From the NCBI GenBank assembly GCA_012932295.1, contig JAAONU010000008.1, positions 34,152,949 through 34,216,948 of the forward strand: a DNA stretch of 64,000 bases. The letters are read 5' to 3'. Of the stretch, positions 15,001-23,389 are shown piece by piece. The first letter of the stretch is position 1, and every line of letters begins with the position of its first letter. The DNA comes from Cyclina sinensis. Its lineage: Eukaryota; Mollusca; Bivalvia; Venerida; Veneridae. A model generated the notes under the pieces. It was not told the origin of the DNA. It did not search any database and saw only the letters and a program-made list of their open reading frames with translations. The position numbers and the translations under genes are program-made.

Positions 15001-18000
15001 CCAATGTTTGAAGTTGCACTGAATTCCAACCATTAGTGTTCAAGTTATGCCTGACCAACCGACCAACCACCGGGCGACTCCTATATACCCCTCAAACTTC
15101 TTTCCTGGGGTATAATGACACCTTTCCTTAATATGTCTGGAAGAATTATTACAATACTGTTTTTTTCTTAGTAACTGAATGGAAAATTGTACTTATGTAT
15201 TCATTCTTAGCAACTAACCCTAGGCTTGAAGCACTCATCAATTCTTACCATGACCAAGTTCAGTCTGTGCATATGTGCCAAGAATCTGGAATTTTCTAGC
15301 TGGTTCCGCATACTTCTGAACTTGTTCTTTGGTTCCCTGCTTCTCTATGGTTGGTATAAACATCACTTGATGGAGTCCCAAAGGGTTACTCTCCTGGCAA
15401 GCTGCAGCCCTTAAGTAGCAAACAAAATAATTGGTTATAATTAATTTTGTTAGGGCCTTAATATCAGTAACCCCCAGGGCAGGGCTATAAATTACCATAT
15501 TTTGAACAATCTTAGAAGAGGACCTCCAGATGATGCTCCATGCAAAAACTCTTTGGTCTAAAATTTATGGGTTTTTCACAAGAAGATTTTAAAAATTAAA
15601 TATTTTACACAAATAGGAACCCCGTAGCAGGGCAAATCTTTACCCCAGAGACATAATTTGAATACAAGAGCTCCGCGGAGCGGCACCAGTGCTCATCTGT
15701 TTTAAATGTCAACAATGGGGTTTCATATTGATACCTTTTATATTGTTTGAGTAATGGGCTACATTAAAGTTTTTGCACGACGACAACGATGCCCCCATAT
15801 ACCAATCATAATAGCTCGACCTTTTCTTCGAAACAGATGAGCTAAAAATTGGTAGAGGGCCTCTAGCTGATGCTCTATGCAAAATATCTAAGTTCTTGAC
15901 TTTGAGATTTCAGACATGAAGATATTTTTTTCAAGTCTTCCCTTTATAAACCTATGTAAAATCAAGTTACCCATGGCTGGGCTGATAATGAATTTGACTT
16001 GTCTTTTAGCTGTTGGCTTTTTGGTTTCAGACAAGAAGATTTTTAAGGTTAATCAAGTCTATCGAAATAAAGTGATCCCCAGTTTAGGGCCAATTTTGAT
16101 CCAAGGGGCATTATTTGAACAAACTTGGCATAGGACCTCTAGCTGATGCTCCATAAAAAAATCTAAGTTCTAGGCTGTGTGGTTTCAGACAATAAGATTT
16201 TTAAAGGTTTTCCCTATACAGGCCTATGTAAAATCAATTCACCCCAGGGGCATTATTAAAAAACTTGATAGAGATCCACTAGACAATGCTACATACCAAA
16301 TCTAAAGGCTCAGGGCCTAGTACTTTTTGACAAGAAGATTTTCAAAGTTTTTCTTCTTGTTGCCATAGCAACCAGAGCTCTTTTTGGAATTTAATTCTTT
16401 GAACAACTTTAGCAGAGTTTCATGCACGGAATATCCAAGGCATGTTTCATCAAAGATGCCTTAATGGTACAGAAGATGAAAAAGTCAAATTGTTGACGAT
16501 GCATGATGCATGCCAATGGACGCTGGACGATCAATGATCACAAAAGCTCACCTTTGAGCATTTTGTGCTTAGGTGAGCTAGAAAAGGTTGGAGATGAACT
16601 AAGTCAACTTACTCTCTGACATAAAACTGTTCTATTCCATTTGTAATGTTCAGATCTGTCAGCAGTTTGTTTACGTACACACTTTTTTTGACAGCTATAT
16701 CATAGTGGTCATTCCGCTCACGATTCCACCAAGGTTTGAAAGACTGTAGGTACTTATCTTGGAAGATAAGATTTTCTGCAAAATAATAAAAATTCTGATT
16801 TATTTTTATATATGATTCTTACATAACATTTTACCAATAAACCCTTCAATCTCTCAACTATCAGTTTATTGAGAAAAAAATCATTTTTCATGTATAACGA
16901 ATTAAATGACTTTATTCCAAAGGAATGTAAGTGACTGTTGGAATATGTTCTTGTGCTTTCAATTTTTAATTTCTCCACTATTAAAAAGACCATTAGAGCT
17001 TTTAGTTGCAAAGCAGATAATGGAACCTGTACCTACTGAATCAGTCACTGAAATAGGCCACTGGCTTGTGAGGCCGATGGCTTGTAGACCTACAAACACT
17101 GACCATATGCCCAATGGACTTGTGTGTATTTAACTTTCAGATCTTGATTTTAATTGTTCAGGACTGTAGTATTGGATCTGGGCCTGTGGAATGTCTGTAG
17201 CTTTAATCCACAAGCTTACATCTTAGAAAATTATTTCAGACTGCTGAAGCCTGTTACCTCTACACTTATAATGGCAAATCCTATCCATTTCACCATTTTT
17301 TAAAATTAAATCCTATCCATTTCACCATTTTTTAAAATTAAATCCTATCCATTTCACCATTTTTTTAAATTAAATCCTATCCATTTCACCATTTTTTTAA
17401 ATTAAATCCTATCCATTTCACCATTTTTTTAAATTAAATCCTATCCATATCACCATTTTTTTTAATTAAAAGCTAGGTTACAGGCTTAACAAATTCAGAC
17501 AGGCTTCATCAGTACTTAGGGTGCACCTGTAGGGGTTGAGCAATTGTATCATTGGATACCAACCATGCTGCAGTAGAGAAAGACTTTATGCTTTAGCAAG
17601 TGGAAAGCTCAAGTGCATTTGGGCTTTCAAAACTTAACATAGTAAAACTGCATGCAGACTTCATGTATGTCATGTAAGAAACTGCACCTTTTTCTTTTAC
17701 ATTTTAGTATCATTATGTTGCCAGGTCAGAAAAATAATTTACCAAGGATGGGACTTGAACCCGCAACCCCCCACTTGCAAGTTAGGTGCACTACCAACTG
17801 AGCTACCCAGGCTGGTGATAGTATATAAGTAACCATATCACCTATATTAGTCCTGTGACATTCTCCCCTACTCTGTAAGAATTCTTCCTTGAATTCAAAG
17901 ACATTGAGACTTATAATGGGAGCGCATGCATTGTAATGTAACAGTCACAGACCACGTTGGGCACCAAAGTTGCGGGGTCAAAAAATCATTTACCAATGGT

Positions 18001-21000
18001 GGGACTTGAACCTGTGATGCCCCACTTGAAAGTCAGGTGCTCTACCAACTGAGGTTTGAGTACCTGGGCTGGTGATAGTACGTAAGTAACCATATCACCT
18101 ATATTCCTGTGACAATTACTTTATAACAGCCCAACACAAGGTTATCAAACTTTCAATTAAAGAATTGTCTAATTACTATATAGTAAGAAACATAAAATCA
18201 AACTAATTTTAACCTTATTTAATTGCCTGATATTCTAAAACAAAACCATTACATGTGAATTAGAGAATAGTAGACACCTGAATGGTTAAACATGACATGA
18301 TTAAGGTAGGCAAGGGCATAATATAGACTGATAGTGTGTTAAAATGAGTACACATTCTAAATAATGACACCAACAAGGATGTGCTTGATTCATAGAAAAG
18401 TTATCACTATAACAGTCATCCATTATTTTGGTTTTTGAATGTTTAATGCAAATTGAGATAATGATTCACAACATAAGCTCAATATTTCCCAAGATCACAT
18501 CAAATAAGCCTGACCATATCCCCTTTGTGAAATAGAGTTGCTGAGTTTGAATCAAGTTTTGGGCAATACTCCTTCCCTAAATAAATGTATAATAGAAATG
18601 GCAATTATTAGCATAAAAAACTAATATTAGCCCTTAGCCTGCTAGATATCTTAAAAGGACTTGTCCATCGTTCAGCTGGGACAGATCCACTGTTTAGGTG
18701 ATGATTACTGAAAATTTACTGACTGAATGGCAAATAGTGCAGACCATGATCAGACTGCATGATTGGGTTTTTGCACCATTTTTCATCACTGTTGATAGGA
18801 TCTTCAAGAGTGGACTGAGTAGCTTGGGTTGCCTATCATTCTATTTCTTTTTAACCCCCCCCCTCCCCACCCGCATGGCCATAATGTATCAGGAATGACT
18901 AGGACTATATGACTCGAATTACCGACCGAGATTAAGGCTACCCCAACTGTGCCAGCTTTTATCAGTGGACTAAACAAGTTTTATAGATTTTAAGCATTCA
19001 AAATGAATGTTTAGGCAGTGTCTAGAGGTACAGATCCGTACCTCTAGACCGGCGGTCTAGGGGTACGGATCCGTATTCCTAGACAATACTAGTAGGAATG
19101 TCTAGGGGTACGGACCTTCGTTTAACTTACTTAAACTGTTTCTAATGCTACAAAATGAAGCAATTGCAACTGTAGTTCACTGGATCACCATTCCGATGTT
19201 TTTTTTTTTCACACAAAACTTGTTTCGAAAAGCGAAGCTTAAATTTCATTTTCATTGGTGTGTAAAATCCAATCGAATTTGAATAGGCAGATCGAGAAAA
19301 ATGGTTGTCGTCCAGCAGAAATGACAATTTGTGAAGGTATCTATCTGAACTAATCAACAATATAAATACTAAATAGTGAATGTAAAAATAACAATGTACA
19401 TACTGACTTTAATAAAAAAAAAAAAATAAAAAATAAACCAGACATTGCATAAACTTGAATGAATTTTTGCTAGAGAAGTGTTGAAAACGTATATAATGAC
19501 TGTAAAATATCTACGGCATCACTGATAGGTTTATGTGAACTTTTCATTGAGACAGTACTGCAGAATCATAAAAAGAAAGTTAATTTATTCAGTTAATAAT
19601 TGTACAAATGTTGTACAAAATGTTAAAGCATCAATACCACGTAAATATTCGTTGTTGAATACACCGATTGACACTTTTGCACTGTTCTATTTTTAGCCAC
19701 AAATAGCGCCACCTACTTCGAGTAAAAGTCAAGCGCAATACATACAGAGCATACACAACCAGTTTTAAATTGACGAGAAAAGTTTGAAAAAATGCTTTTG
19801 AGAGTAAATTATTGATTGAGAAAATACATTCAAACATCAAACTGTATTTTTATGCTGTTTTTACCAAACCTTTAATCTTAAATCCAAAGAAAATTGACAT
19901 TTTACAGACTTGGTTTCCGATCACAATTTTTCGGCATTTTAAAACTCATTTTAACCGTTGTTTAAAAATATAAAATTTTTTATAATCAAACGAATTCAAT
20001 AAAGCAATGTTTCCTGAAAAAAATGAGATATTTTTCAAGAAGATTGCTTGACATTTAGCGAAGAAAAGGCAATTTAAATGAAGCAAGTAACGATGGCGTA
20101 TCGGCGATTCCATGTTTTTACTCGAAATTTTTATTGGTGACGTCACAGGAACTTTCCTAATGGCGTGCGCTGATTGGTTTAACTCCAAAGTGTCAATCGG
20201 TGTATTGTAGTGCTTCAGTTTAGCCTGTTAGTTCCTTATATTTCGTTTCCTTAAGGTTCAGTAACGTGGATTATTCTGAAAGTGCTAACTGTGGACTTTG
20301 CATAACTTAACAGTGTAACATTAGTACATGTTTGATGTTTGTATATATATATTGTGCATGCTTGATACAACTGATACGTTATTTTTGTTTCTATGTAAAA
20401 TGTAAATATGCTTGTGATATGTTTCTTTGTATTATGATGATAGCTCTCCTAAATGGAGGTAACAAAGTATCTATCTATCTTTCTGGCTCAAAAAAAATGA
20501 AGAAGAAGAAGAAAGTTCCTCCATGTTGTGTGGCCTGGATGTAACTGAACATTATATATTCCAATTTTGTTTACATTCGATCTTCAGAGGTTATAAAAAT
20601 GTAAAGAAATGGTCATTTGTTATGCACGTTTAGGTTCAGCTAAAACCGAACGCTCTCTTTTTAAAAAGTATACGCGGGATGACAACGATAAATATCTCTT
20701 TTCTCAAACGGATATTTGGATTTCGGATTAATCACATATAATATCATCGGAAAAGGTAACCGAAAATAACTTGTAAGTCTTCGTCATTCTTAGGTAATTT
20801 AAGTCGGCTAGATACAAAAAACACTAAATCTGAGTTAATTCTAAAGTAAATTAATGCTTTATTCTATTGGAAAATAACGTCCGTATCCCTAGACAATTCT
20901 AAACATATTGTCTAGGGGTACGGATCCGTACCTCTAGACACCTCCAAATGTTTAAGTAAGATCTTCAGTTAAATCTTGTTTTCTTTGTTATTATCTTTTA

Positions 21001-21327
21001 TAATTTTGATGTTCCTGACACACGCCTGCCTAGTATCAATTAAATTTACAATTAAAGCCCTGCTAGTAAAGTCAGTATTGACTTTTGGCAGTAATAAGTT
21101 GAAGTTAAAAGAAGAACTGGGCACGTCCTATTTTTCAACCCCTCACCGGTTGATGTTTATTATATTTATATCTGATGTGACAAGCAGAAAATAAATAACT
21201 CACGTAAATATCTCCGACGTCTGACCATATTTTTGCCATTGTATAATATTTCTGTCAATTTCTCTGTATCAAAAGTCGCAGAATTCCTCTCTCTCTGCAA
21301 ATCCTGGTTCACATCCATTGTTGACAT
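1..21327 (-). CDS. ACOX1: Peroxisomal acyl-CoA oxidase, 5' part (exons 1-7 of a split gene)
   Basis: Acyl-CoA oxidases carry out the first, FAD-dependent step of peroxisomal beta-oxidation, converting acyl-CoA to trans-2-enoyl-CoA and passing electrons to O2 to give H2O2. The conceptual protein, about 320 residues here, follows vertebrate ACOX1 throughout. It has an N-terminal [11 protein letters not shown] segment, the basic RRRRYL junction, [11 protein letters not shown] in the FAD/acyl-binding beta region, [11 protein letters not shown], the [12 protein letters not shown] strand, GKLGY-type loop [28 protein letters not shown], and then RYSAVRRQ. Exon phases (1,2,1,1,1,0,2) join without a break and every junction examined has GT and AG. 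The catalytic glutamate region and any C-terminal peroxisomal targeting signal lie beyond base 1. The family assignment is very secure. Which ACOX paralogue it is can only be inferred. The start at 21327 (MSTMDVNQ) is chosen because family members begin just before the DLRRER-like motif; an in-frame ATG at 21369 is an alternative. Confidence 0.93.
339..508 (-). CDS. ACOX1: ACOX alternative exon 7c (third copy)
   Basis: 170 nt, phase 0 to phase 2, with GTTCAG acceptor and GTAAAA donor. It reads [40 protein letters not shown] and [14 protein letters not shown]. This is the most divergent copy: the usual V-G-(D/E)-x-A of the middle helix becomes V-T-K-A-T, and the A-C residues become V-V. The open frame and conserved ends argue that it is functional. 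Confidence 0.86.
1097..1311. mobile_element. TTAA-flanked MITE, copy 1
   Basis: About 210 bp, bounded by inverted termini of the form TTAACCCTTAACNTGC. The interior contains CACATCTGTGCAGTCTGACC and a CTCTATACTGTTTGTAG segment shared with the copies at 9163, 27007 and (diverged) 1551 and 18627. The outer TTAA may be the target duplication. Confidence 0.75.
1551..1742. mobile_element. TTAACCC MITE family, diverged copy
   Basis: Starts TTAACCCTTAGCCTGC and ends in GAGAAGGGTTTA. The middle is a subfamily variant with AATAGTGCAGACCAAGCATG and TGCACAGATGTGCAGG. It resembles the copy at 18627 in this variant interior. Confidence 0.6.
1972..4435. repeat. Pearl/Helentron-like tandem-repeat element (outer, interrupted)
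   Basis: Tandem units containing TGTGACCTTGACCTTTGAC, AATGTGTGCAATCATCATAT and CAAATGATTGTCAAGTTACA. The left end ATTATATGCCC pairs with GGGCATATAAT at the right, next to a GGACGGACAAACGGACG tract. Tandem core, ACGG-type microsatellite and short inverted ends fit the pearl/HINE type of bivalve element. It is interrupted by a second element at 2289-3470. Confidence 0.7.
2289..3470. repeat. Tandem-repeat element nested inside 1972-4435
   Basis: Eight units of about 145 bp; the anchor C-T-C-T-A-G-T-T-A-T-T falls at 2361, 2506, 2652, 2797, 2942, 3087, with variants at 3234 and 3371. It starts AACAAGAAATGTTTGTAAAA and ends near GACCGACAGACAAATG followed by GAGGGGGCAT. The outer element's unit GTCTCTATAACAAATGATTG is split exactly here. 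Confidence 0.75.
4710..5175. repeat. Short dispersed element with GCTCATCTGTTTT inverted ends
   Basis: Starts GCGGCGCCAACGCTCATCTG and ends with CGTAATGGCTCGAC and AAAACAGACAAG. The inner ~150-bp units contain GCAATTTTTACAAAAATT and GGCGTAACTCCAAAAATATA. It is related to the start of the element at 15668. Confidence 0.6.
5985..6755. repeat. Pearl-like tandem-repeat element
   Basis: Opens AACAAGAGCCATGTTACACA. It holds about four units of ~155 bp containing GGCAAGGTAGAGTTATTG and CTACCTACCAATGTGCTCTG. It ends in a run of CGGACGGACG-type repeats followed by ATATCCCCTCCGCC. It lies in the ACOX intron between exons 7b and 7c. Confidence 0.7.
6973..7142 (-). CDS. ACOX1: ACOX alternative exon 7b (second copy)
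   Basis: 170 nt, phase 0 to phase 2, with AG acceptor and GTATCT donor. It reads [40 protein letters not shown] and [14 protein letters not shown]. It differs from 7a mainly in the middle helix (VHLRA, GGCAQ) and keeps the flanking EKDGTYI and RYSAVRRQ. The frame is intact and both splice sites are present. It lies 2.3 kb downstream of 7a in the gene. Confidence 0.88.
7438..8790. repeat. Pearl-like tandem-repeat element plus a second partial copy
   Basis: Starts TTATGCTCCCCGAAGGGTGA, then GTCCGTCCGTC. Seven units of 141-147 bp follow, with the anchor CTTGTCCGGAGCAT. A second head, TTATGCTCCCCAAAGGGCAA, begins near 8550. The same family appears inverted at 30655-31276. Open frames on both strands here come from the repeat and are not genes. 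Confidence 0.75.
9163..9355. mobile_element. TTAA-flanked MITE, copy 2
   Basis: Inverted ends TTAACCTTTAACCTGC and GCAGGTTAAGGGTTAA. The interior CATCTGTGCAGTCTGACCAG and TTTGAATGGACTGTTCCAGA is close to the copy at 1097. It lies 84 bp from ACOX exon 7a, in the intron. Confidence 0.75.
9439..9608 (-). CDS. ACOX1: ACOX alternative exon 7a (first of three copies)
   Basis: 170 nt, phase 0 to phase 2, with AG acceptor and GTATGT donor. It reads [40 protein letters not shown] and [14 protein letters not shown]. Of the three copies it is closest to ACOX1 ([20 protein letters not shown]). The frame is open and no mutation is seen. It encodes the segment just after YRIPR, in the first helices of the acyl-CoA oxidase alpha-helical domain. 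Confidence 0.9.
10911..11026 (-). CDS. ACOX1: ACOX exon 6
   Basis: 116 nt, phase 1 to phase 0, encoding [20 protein letters not shown] and [19 protein letters not shown]. This matches GITVGDIGPKFGY and NHRIPRENMLMKYAQV of ACOX1. The donor is GTTTGA. It is the last constant exon before the three alternative exons. Confidence 0.92.
11180..11299 (-). CDS. ACOX1: ACOX exon 5
   Basis: 120 nt, phase 1 to phase 1, encoding [33 protein letters not shown] and DHTPMPG. These align with GLGKTSNHAIVLAQL and GKCYGLHAFIVPIR of ACOX1. The acceptor is TATTTCAG and the donor GTAATC. Confidence 0.92.
11983..13665. repeat. 27-bp minisatellite in ACOX intron 4
   Basis: About 1.65 kb of head-to-tail 27-bp units built from TTGTTCTATACAGCAC plus CATTGTACA, roughly 60 copies. 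Interspersed 18-bp units have lost exactly 9 bp of the TACATTGTT segment. Both lengths are multiples of three and the unit lacks stops in several frames, so long artificial open frames of up to about 550 codons appear on both strands. Point variants are C/T in CACTG/CATTG and T/A in GCACTG/GCACAG. Confidence 0.95.
13746..13853 (-). CDS. ACOX1: ACOX exon 4
   Basis: 108 nt, phase 1 to phase 1. It encodes [19 protein letters not shown] and [16 protein letters not shown], matching ACOX1's TATYDPETQEF/LNSPTVTSIKWWPG. The acceptor is ATTTCAG and the donor GTAAAC. The 27-bp minisatellite lies about 65 bp downstream of this exon's donor, in the intron. Confidence 0.92.
14335..15115. repeat. Pearl-like tandem-repeat element in ACOX intron 3
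   Basis: About 4.5 units of ~150 bp containing CTGGACAAGGAAAACCAAC, GGGCAATAACTCTGCAAATA and TCATTGTGCTTGACCATTGT. The right end is CCGACCAACCACCGGGCGAC followed by ATATACCCC and GGGGTATAAT. Confidence 0.7.
15249..15409 (-). CDS. ACOX1: ACOX exon 3 (FAD/acyl-binding segment)
   Basis: 161 nt, phase 2 to phase 1. It encodes [33 protein letters not shown] and the first base of the next codon. GTYAQTE(M/L)GHG is the ACOX signature next to the flavin. This corresponds to the exon that is duplicated as alternative forms 3I and 3II in mammalian ACOX1. I see only one copy here. The acceptor follows TACTTAAG; the donor is GTAAGA. Confidence 0.92.
15668..16580. repeat. Composite dispersed repeat in ACOX intron 2
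   Basis: First part (15668-15845) has inverted ends around GCTCATCTGTTTT and AAACAGATGAGCTAAAAA. The second part carries units with GGCCTCTAGCTGATGCTC, CAGACAAGAAGATTTTTAA and CCAGGGGCATTATT, related to the arrays at 44.1-46.5 and 60-62 kb. It ends CTTAGGTGAGCTAGAAAAGG. Confidence 0.65.
16613..16775 (-). CDS. ACOX1: ACOX exon 2
   Basis: 163 nt, entering in phase 1 and leaving in phase 2. The acceptor is TTCTGCAG-like when read on the minus strand (AG at complement of 16776-16777), and the donor is GTAAGT. It encodes [20 protein letters not shown], then [16 protein letters not shown] and GIEQFYVRE. This matches the helical N-terminal domain of ACOX1, including the conserved R-Y-(D/E)-x-A-V-(R/K)-K pattern. 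Confidence 0.9.
17277..17468. repeat. Short tandem repeat, ~31-bp unit
   Basis: Six to seven near-identical copies of a unit containing CCTATCCATTTCACCATTTT followed by TTAAATTAAAT. The copies vary only in the length of the T run. One unit has CATATC in place of CATTTC. Confidence 0.9.
17730..18115 (-). mobile_element. Two tRNA-derived SINE copies
   Basis: On the minus strand each copy has an A-box-like GTAGCTCAGTTGGTAG (the second copy is diverged) and a B-box GGTTCAAGTCC, ~245 bp apart (17743-17815 and 17985-18063). Each is preceded on the plus strand by AATNATTTACCAA and followed by GGTGATAGTA and AAGTAACCATATCACCTATA. The acceptor arms do not pair, so these are SINE heads and not working tRNA genes. 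Confidence 0.7.
18627..18795. mobile_element. TTAACCC MITE family, degraded copy
   Basis: Begins TTAGCCCTTAGCCTGC. The interior has CTGAATGGCAAATAGTGCAG and CATGATCAGACTGCATG, matching the diverged copy at 1551. The right inverted end is not clear. Confidence 0.5.
19014..20946. mobile_element. Non-autonomous DNA transposon with palindromic ends and 8-bp target duplication (hAT-like)
   Basis: The same 8-bp AATGTTTA occurs on both sides (19006-19013 and 20947-20954). The ends are inverted: GTGTCTAGAGGTAC reads inward from both sides. Each terminus holds near-perfect palindromes of the form GTCTAGGGGTACGGATCC plus its mirror, at 19019, 19056 and 20911, with half copies near 19109 and 20880. No transposase frame is present. 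An 8-bp duplication and subterminal repeats are typical of hAT elements. It carries another MITE at 19660-20204. Confidence 0.7.
19660..20204. mobile_element. MITE nested in the 19014-20946 element
   Basis: Inverted ends TACACCGATTGACACTTT at 19660 and its complement AAAGTGTCAATCGGTGTA ending at 20204. The terminal TA fits a TA target, as used by Tc1/mariner-type elements. It is 545 bp and encodes no transposase. Confidence 0.65.
21204..21327 (-). CDS. ACOX1: ACOX exon 1 (N-terminus)
   Basis: Encodes 41 codons plus one base, from MSTMDVNQ to the basic RRRRYL. The donor is GTGAGT on the minus strand (complement of 21198-21203), leaving phase 1. The human protein has its first intron at the same place, after the Arg-rich run. 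An upstream in-frame ATG at 21369 would add 14 residues. Confidence 0.88.
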
Positions 21328-23389
21328 TTCTTTCAAAAGGACTGCTCGATTGACGTTTTTCGGGCACATACAGTTGAAATTTGTTCTTCAAATTTAACCG
21401 AGTTAGTTATTTGTCTTTATTTTCCGCGCGATAAATTCAGGCCAGTCATTCGAAATGACTAGGTTTTTCTTACCCACCTTCCTTTCTTCCTTCCAGCAAA
21501 ATCAAAATGCACTGATTTTCGGCGTAGGTTTGAAAATGTATTGTTAATTCAATAATTTGGGCAGGTACGTATATTAACGTAATATACGTGCCTGGTTTTG
21601 CGAAAACGTTTAATTTTAAAATACCAAGACTGTCATTGATCACAGGAGCTCGAAAATTGTTTTTTACTCATTCAAGAGTCGAACTGTATACCTATCTTTT
21701 TTCTCTATAAAAAGGAATGAAACGCACACCTCCCCGCCCACTAAGAATTCAGACCAAAATTCTGTGTCACTCGGCAGACACTAAAAATGAAGCATAACTT
21801 AAAACCTACCATCTCATGCTTTACTGGTTTCCATGGCAACGTGAAGCCACTGTTACAGAAATCCAACATCAAGACATATCATCTGACAAATAGTTTGAAG
21901 AAAATCTTTCTCTTACTTGCAAAATGGTGGCCTATCAACTTTTAGAATAAAATATGTAAATTTCATTCACCTTGGCTCTTATGGTAATCCTAACGATTTG
22001 ATGAAGCTGAAACTGTGTTTTAAATTTAGAGAAAAAAAATGCATTTGGAAAAGCGTTTCAGTTTTCTTCGAAAAAAAGGAAATATCATTGTATTCACAAA
22101 GAGAAAGTAATGCTTTATATGTTTGAAAATGCTTGTTACCATAGCAACGATAAAATATCCTTTATAGCCAGGCATTTTCATTGAAGATCAATGGTTGTCT
22201 AGCAATCACAAATGTTCAATATGATTATCAAGAAACACAGAAGTGTGACTTCAACAAACAGTCGTAACTTAGTGAGAACATACCCTTGGTAAAAAAGCGA
22301 ACGAATCAGCGCACCAGCGCACCAAGGGATCAGAGAGGCAAAATAGCAGTTGAAGGAGTACATCGAGATAAACAAGAACAAACATGACAAATGATGGTAC
22401 TTATGTAGTTATTTATAAGCTGTGCCAAATAGTTGCCTGCCTTTTTGTGTGAAGTGTTTCAAGAAAGTTCAAGGGTTGACAGTTGGTTTCAATTTTTTTA
22501 GGCTAATAAAAATTATGTCATAAATATTTCTATAAATTTTTTGTCTGTGTTCTGTCAAAATTGGTCTTATTGAAATACATTCTATTGACTGGACTTTTTG
22601 TTGGAGAATTTCCCCCACTCTATCTCTTGTACTCGTTTAATGTTTATCTCATTTTATATAATCTATTACGCTATGTGAGGTGTTTGAAGAACTGCTATTG
22701 AAAATGTTTATGATATAAATTCAGAGCTATTTTTTGGAAAGAACTAGTACATGTATGTTTAAACTAAGTAGAGAGTTATTTTGTTCTGAAAATCTGTCGA
22801 CTTCAGAAGATAGTTGATTGTTGCGTAAAATCTATCGAATTGCGCAAACAGAATTACTTACAAATTTCATTAGGAAACGTAAAAGTGATACAAATATTTG
22901 ATTTTTTTCTTTATAATTAGTTAATGCAATAGTTAGAAGTCTGGTTTATTTCTTCTCAACAGTAATGTCATCATCATATTCATATAGCACTGTATGTGCG
23001 TTCTTACGTTCCTCATGAATCATGTTTGACGCAATGAAATTCAAAGTATATAAATCGTGAGAGCCAGTTATTACGCTCATATATCTTTTCTCTTGTTCCT
23101 ACAATAATTTAAGAAAATCTAGACGAATCGTTTATAGATACGGTAAGATACAATTACTTTGGTGAAAGAGATTCATCTTTAAATGTCAAACTACGAGCGA
23201 ACAGAATTAGAAGTCCCGAGAAGGCAGTTTGGTGTAGAATTCTCAGTTTAGATAGTAAAAGTATCTAATTAGGAAACAGATTTTAAGTTTGAGTGGTTTA
23301 CCGTCAAATATATTACGGTTTCGAGTTTGATGCGTAGTAATTCAATCAAGAAGGCCGTAACAAGAACATGTACTTTAGACTACAATATG

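Larger units (their letters stand above)
16776..21203 (-). other. ACOX intron 1, filled with repeats
   Basis: 4.4 kb without coding evidence. It contains a 31-bp tandem array, two tRNA-derived SINE pieces, a MITE and a 1.9-kb palindromic-ended element, each listed separately. Short open frames in it show no recognisable protein similarity. Confidence 0.7.

Noticed and set aside
17743..18063. Two possible tRNA-Ala genes on the minus strand
   Set aside because: A and B boxes are good but acceptor and T stems do not pair, and both sit in a repeated ~245-bp context, so they are SINE heads.
21328..22000. Peroxisome-proliferator-type response element upstream of ACOX
   Set aside because: I found no convincing direct repeat of AGGTCA with one-base spacing, and such regulation is not established for molluscs.
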